Source: Waddliaceae bacterium
GTDB taxonomy: Bacteria > Chlamydiota > Chlamydiia > Chlamydiales > SLFE01
DNA: 9,908 nt
Direction: 5' to 3'
Assembly: GCA_007124415.1 (NCBI GenBank)
Contig: SLFE01000116.1
Coordinates: 1 to 9,908 of the forward strand
Shown here: positions 6,696 to 9,908 of the stretch, piece by piece
Layout: the number at the start of each line of letters is the position of its first letter
How positions within the stretch are numbered: the stretch's first letter is position 1
The notes under the pieces: model-generated
What the model saw: only the letters and a program-made list of their open reading frames with translations
What the model was told of the DNA's origin: nothing
Database searches by the model: none
Made by a program: the position numbers and the translations under genes

Positions 6696-7549
6696 TGGAA
6701 TTTCTAGAAGCCCTTCAATCCAACCCCATTTTATTCTATGCCGTCATCGCCGGCTTTCTGGCATCGATCTGCAGCGGCATTATCGGCTCGTACGTCGTGG
6801 TCAAGCGAATCGTGTTCATCAGCGGCAGCATCGCCCATTCCGTACTCGGAGGAATCGGTCTCTCGGTCTGGCTTGAGCGGGCAAGAGGCGTTGCTTGGAT
6901 GTCTCCGCTCTATGGGGCCTTGGCCGCCGGCATCATCTCCGCGCTCATCATCGGCTGGATCCACCTCCATTACCGCCAAAGGGAAGACACAGTGATAGCG
7001 GCGATCTGGTCGATCGGAATGGCCATCGGAGTCATTTTCATGTCGCAGACGCCCGGATTCAATGTCGAACTGACAAGTTTTCTCATCGGCAACATTCTTT
7101 GGGTCTCGCCCGCAAACCTCATGTTCCTATTCATTTTAGACATCATCGTCATCGGCGTTGTTTTACTCATGCACAAGCGTTTTCTGGCCGTCTGCTTCGA
7201 CGATGAGCAGGCCCTTCTGCAAGGCGTCAACGTCAACCTGATCTACCTGCTCCTCCTCTCCCTGATCGCTATCACCATTGTCCTTTTGATCTACGTCGTT
7301 GGAATCATTCTTGTGATGACGCTCCTTGCCATACCGGCCGCCATCGGCAACATGGCATCATCCCGGCTCTCGTTCATCATGGCCATAGCCGTGTTTCTTT
7401 GCGCCCTGTTGTCATTCACCGGCATCGCCGCCTCGTTCTACCTCGACTGGCCATCGGGGGCCACCATCGCCCTCCTGGCCGGCGGCGCCTACCTGCTCGG
7501 CATGACTCTTTGCAACAAAGAGCGAACGCCGACTAAAAGCAGCAACTAG
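6695..7549 (+). CDS. Membrane permease of the zinc/manganese-type ABC importer (ZnuB/YtgD, ABC-3 family)
   Basis: Inner-membrane channel subunit of 284 residues with about eight or nine hydrophobic helices, among them residues 11-36, 72-89, 99-117, 134-158, 181-212, 226-244 and 256-270. ABC-3 features include SGSIAHSVLGGIGL near 43-56 and VGIILVMTLLAIPAAIGNM near 202-220. AGGGAG lies ten bases before the ATG, inside the ATPase gene. The single permease would act as a homodimer. It ends soon after the last helix (KERTPTKSSN), so it has no C-terminal DtxR-like repressor domain such as that fused to the Chlamydia YtgC permease, and no second permease gene follows. Confidence 0.94.
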   Translation: MEFLEALQSNPILFYAVIAGFLASICSGIIGSYVVVKRIVFISGSIAHSVLGGIGLSVWLERARGVAWMSPLYGALAAGIISALIIGWIHLHYRQREDTVIAAIWSIGMAIGVIFMSQTPGFNVELTSFLIGNILWVSPANLMFLFILDIIVIGVVLLMHKRFLAVCFDDEQALLQGVNVNLIYLLLLSLIAITIVLLIYVVGIILVMTLLAIPAAIGNMASSRLSFIMAIAVFLCALLSFTGIAASFYLDWPSGATIALLAGGAYLLGMTLCNKERTPTKSSN

Positions 7550-7645
7550 AATGTAGTAAAAATTAATATAATTATAATTTTTATTATTTCTTAACATTTC
7601 TTTATTATCATAATCTTTTAAATTAACAATCAATGAGGCATTTAT
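7550..7645 (+). promoter_or_regulatory. AT-rich gap with likely promoter and ribosome site for the LicD-GT25 gene
   Basis: This gap is almost entirely A and T, in sharp contrast to the G+C-rich permease gene before it. It holds a perfect TATAAT at 7573-7578 and CATAAT at 7609-7614, but neither has a good -35 hexamer at 16-18 bases; TTAACA at 7591-7596 is badly placed for either. GAGG at 7635-7638, seven bases before the ATG at 7646, is a good ribosome site. A stem of eight A-T pairs (7558-7565 with 7575-7582) ends in five T and might slow polymerase, but it is too weak to call a terminator. The downstream gene therefore probably has its own promoter, which I cannot place exactly. Confidence 0.4.
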
Positions 7646-9733
7646 ATGAAAGTCGGTAATTCTCCTGTGAATTTACACATTGCATCCACAAGCAAGTGGT
7701 TTACAAACAAACTCAGCAATCTTCAAAATAACCAAAAGGAAGGGATAAAAGGAACTTTGACTCGGCAAGTGGCTTCACGCACAGTGGCAGCAACTCTTCC
7801 AATTTTTTCGGGTTACATGCTAGGGCTCCAACTTGTCAGCGGCGCCCAAACGTTTTCCTATCCCCTTTTCGATCTCTTGCGTCATAAGAAAGTACATAAA
7901 GAATTTGTTAAAGATGAAGCAAAGTATCATCTTTCGATGATAGGAAAGTTAGCCCTGGGCATAATCGCGGGAGCTCCCATCGGGCTTATATCCCCCGCTC
8001 TTTCTCTTTATTTACTTCCAAAGCCTAAAATATATACCGATGAAGTGCTCAAGCGAACTCCTCAAGGAACTGTCGACGGACTTTATGATGCTTTTGAGGC
8101 GATTCACGATACATTTGATGAATGCGGCATTCAATATATGCTGAACGGGGGAAGCTTGCTCGGCGCTGTCCGGCACGGAGGACTTATCCCTTGGGATGAT
8201 GACGGCGATATCGTCATCCGCAAGGAGGATGAAGAAAAGTTTATACAAGAGACAGCAAGGAAGCTGAATGATAAAGGCTATCAAATTGCCAAGTATTGGA
8301 CCGGCTACAAGATTTTTCATAAGAATAGCGAAGAGCAAAATGAGGACAACCTTATTTATAATCCGGAAACAGGTGAATGGAAGGAAGGGCTAAACAAATT
8401 TCCTTTCATCGATGTATTCATCATGGAAAAAGAGGAAGATGGATGCTTTAGAATTTCCAATAACTTTCCGAAAAGCCGCAAAAAGTGGCCGAATGAATGC
8501 TTGACCGCTGAGGAATGGGGCAATATCACCGATGTTCCTTTCGGACATCTCCAATTAAAAGGACTAAAAGAAGAACACGCGGAAAACTATCTTAAAAGAG
8601 GCTACGGCAAAAACTGGAAGACCGAGTGTTACGAGACTTACGACCACGAGCAAGAAACAACGAAGCAAAAAGTAGTCGCCAAATTACTTGATAAGACCCA
8701 CCCGGTCAGAAGCTGCACAGGTGATGAAGTCTCTATCAATCATCAAGCTATCGCAAAGAAATCCCTGGAAGAGATGACGGACGAACAGATGGATAAGAAT
8801 TGGAAATTGAACGAGTTTTTCGGCACAACTCGCGTGATTAATCTCGACAAAGATCATGAGCGGATGAAAGAATTAAATTCCGAATTAGCAAATATCGGGC
8901 TTGTAAACAATCAATTTGAAAGGTTCCGAGGCATTAATGGCAGAAAAGAAATTGACAAAGACATTTGGAACCGAATGCAAGGAAACTATAAGCATCACCC
9001 AACATGGACCAAGGCGGGCAGAGATAAGCTCGATAATCTACATATGGGTCAAACGGGGTGTTATATGAGCCACTATAATCTGATAAAAGAGACCTCTGAA
9101 AAATATGACAATGCAAAGAAAAAACTGCTCCGCCTGCAAAAAGAAAACGCAACACCAGAAAAATTGAAAATCGCTCGAGCTGAAGTTAAAAAATTCAGCA
9201 GCGTACTCATCATAGAAGATGACAACAAATTCGGTAGAATTTTACCCGATCATGTGACCAGCGGACCTGATTTTCATGACAACGTATACGGACATACTCT
9301 GACAAAGACAGGAATCGGCAGACAATTTTATAAGACAGTGGCTGCATTGCCTAAAGACTGGAATCTGTTTTTCTTCATGGCAATGAATTATGAAACGCCT
9401 GATGATACAGAATCAACTCACTTAAAAAAGTTAAAAAATGCCGTCTGCCTAAACTGCTATGCGGTGAATGCATCGATGTATCCCCAATTGCTGGCCTCTT
9501 TACGCAAAGTCGAGGGAGAGGAGGTTCCGATTGAACCTGTCGACGATGCGATTGCAAAGCTCATGAAAAAGACCAATTGTTATGTGGCAAATCCTCCTTT
9601 GGCAGCACAAGGCGGCGGCAGCAGCTCAATTAATAACACGATTGATAAAGATGAAAATCGCAAATATTGGCAATCCAGAAACAGGCAAGAAAAACACACG
9701 TCGCTAATGCCTGCAGTTTTTTTTAACCCCTGA
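7646..9733 (+). CDS. Membrane-anchored LicD phosphotransferase fused to a family-25 glycosyltransferase
   Basis: A 695-residue fusion. Residues 44-66 and 97-124 are two hydrophobic lobes separated by a charged loop, probably membrane segments. Residues 140-340 are a LicD/fukutin-type domain: MLNGGSLLGAVRHGG at 165-179, then PWDDDGD at 182-188 with the nucleotidyltransferase-like aspartates, and IDVF with D256. LicD proteins attach phosphocholine or other phospho-groups to glycans. Residues 395-665 look like a GT25 (LPS glycosyltransferase) domain: TRVINLDKDHERM at 395-407, GQTGCYMSHYNLI at 468-480, VLIIEDDNKF at 520-529 with the acidic metal motif, EPVDDAIAKL at 630-639 and the NPPLAAQ tail motif at 649-655. 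Charged helices at 481-518 widen the GT domain. The catalytic residues look intact in both halves. It likely modifies a glycolipid or glycoprotein; the acceptor and donor sugars are unknown. There is no signal peptide. Base use is AT-richer than the neighbouring transporter genes, which fits an accessory gene. Start: GAGG seven bases upstream. Confidence 0.88.
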   Translation: MKVGNSPVNLHIASTSKWFTNKLSNLQNNQKEGIKGTLTRQVASRTVAATLPIFSGYMLGLQLVSGAQTFSYPLFDLLRHKKVHKEFVKDEAKYHLSMIGKLALGIIAGAPIGLISPALSLYLLPKPKIYTDEVLKRTPQGTVDGLYDAFEAIHDTFDECGIQYMLNGGSLLGAVRHGGLIPWDDDGDIVIRKEDEEKFIQETARKLNDKGYQIAKYWTGYKIFHKNSEEQNEDNLIYNPETGEWKEGLNKFPFIDVFIMEKEEDGCFRISNNFPKSRKKWPNECLTAEEWGNITDVPFGHLQLKGLKEEHAENYLKRGYGKNWKTECYETYDHEQETTKQKVVAKLLDKTHPVRSCTGDEVSINHQAIAKKSLEEMTDEQMDKNWKLNEFFGTTRVINLDKDHERMKELNSELANIGLVNNQFERFRGINGRKEIDKDIWNRMQGNYKHHPTWTKAGRDKLDNLHMGQTGCYMSHYNLIKETSEKYDNAKKKLLRLQKENATPEKLKIARAEVKKFSSVLIIEDDNKFGRILPDHVTSGPDFHDNVYGHTLTKTGIGRQFYKTVAALPKDWNLFFFMAMNYETPDDTESTHLKKLKNAVCLNCYAVNASMYPQLLASLRKVEGEEVPIEPVDDAIAKLMKKTNCYVANPPLAAQGGGSSSINNTIDKDENRKYWQSRNRQEKHTSLMPAVFFNP

Positions 9734-9908
9734 TTGTGCCCTAATCTCGCCTGACAGTTTTTTAGAGGGATTAGATATGAATTGACGCAACGAAGCTAAA
9801 GCTCTAAAGAGCTTTAGCGAGGAGCGTCGGTTCATAGATGATGCTTATAAAAATCTGCTAGCGACACGCTTTGAGATCTAAAGGAGCGTAAACATATACG
9901 CCAAGATC
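9734..9908. other. Gene-free tail with several inverted repeats
   Basis: No coding frame is supported after the LicD-GT25 stop. The stretch holds an imperfect inverted repeat CTAATC/GATTAG (9741-9746 with 9769-9774) around a run of six T at 9758-9763, the nested hairpin listed separately, and two mutually exclusive small stems at 9866-9901. AAGGAG at 9881-9886 looks like a ribosome site, but no ATG, GTG or TTG follows it before the window ends. A GAGGGA followed by ATG AAT TGA at 9777-9785 is a start-stop triplet and probably chance. It could be an untranslated structured RNA, the leader of the next gene, or a dispersed repeat. Confidence 0.5.
9776..9836. repeat. Nested inverted repeat with a perfect 10-bp core stem
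   Basis: The core is GCTAAAGCTC (9795-9804), a TAAA loop, and GAGCTTTAGC (9809-9818), a perfect 10-base stem. Outside an internal loop come GACGC (9784-9788) paired with GCGTC (9824-9828), and outside a two-base mismatch TATGAA (9776-9781) paired with TTCATA (9831-9836). That makes 21 pairs in three blocks across 61 bases. No run of T follows it on either strand, so it does not look like an intrinsic terminator. A palindromic dispersed element or a structured RNA is more likely. Confidence 0.75.

Noticed and set aside
7558..7582. Terminator after the permease
   Set aside because: The stem is eight A-T pairs with a nine-base loop and no G-C pair, so it would be very unstable. The T run alone is not enough in such an AT-rich gap.
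9795..9818. Intrinsic terminator for the LicD-GT25 gene
   Set aside because: The hairpin is strong, but the bases after it are GAGGAGCG on the plus strand and TTCGTTGC on the minus strand, with no T run on either side.
1..9908. tRNA, rRNA, CRISPR array or insertion sequence
   Set aside because: I saw no cloverleaf-like tRNA, no rRNA-like stretch, no regularly spaced repeats and no transposase-like frame anywhere in the window.

Overview
The window looks like a piece of chromosome from an environmental (Parachlamydia-like) member of the Chlamydiae. Three things point there: a zinc/manganese-type metal ABC importer beside dxr and an unusually long RseP (~650 residues), a neighbourhood I recall from Chlamydia trachomatis (ytgABCD, dxr, yaeL/rseP); an F-box plus leucine-rich-repeat protein of the kind amoeba-infecting chlamydiae encode; and a large membrane-anchored LicD/GT25 fusion. 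The genus cannot be fixed from sequence alone. The core genes are visibly richer in G+C than the F-box/LRR and LicD genes that flank them.

Layout. Minus strand, reading leftwards from about 4975: a four-helix membrane protein of unknown function (4954-4400), dxr (4403-3267), rseP (3260-1308) and an F-box/LRR protein (1305-10). The genes overlap or lie within a few bases of each other, so they look like one operon driven by a good sigma-70-type promoter at 4981-5008. Plus strand, reading rightwards: a periplasmic metal-binding protein (5062-5964), its ABC ATPase (5970-6695) and its permease (6695-7549). This second operon has its own candidate promoter at 5024-5052 and a palindrome over the expected transcription start. 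An AT-rich 96-base gap follows, then a 695-codon gene (7646-9733) that joins a LicD-type phosphotransferase domain to a family-25 glycosyltransferase domain. The last 175 bases have no gene and hold several inverted repeats.

How the parts fit. dxr supplies isoprenoid precursors through the MEP pathway, RseP is a zinc-dependent intramembrane protease, and the divergent operon imports a divalent metal. These are housekeeping roles with conserved order. The two outer genes are accessory: one is a candidate host-directed F-box effector that shares an operon with rseP, and the other is a candidate surface- or inclusion-membrane-modifying enzyme. The most interesting points are the F-box/LRR protein with an NLS-like basic stretch, the LicD-GT25 fusion with two N-terminal hydrophobic lobes, the Cys/His-rich loop beside a metal ligand in the binding protein, the compact divergent promoter region with a possible leaderless start, and the structured tail.
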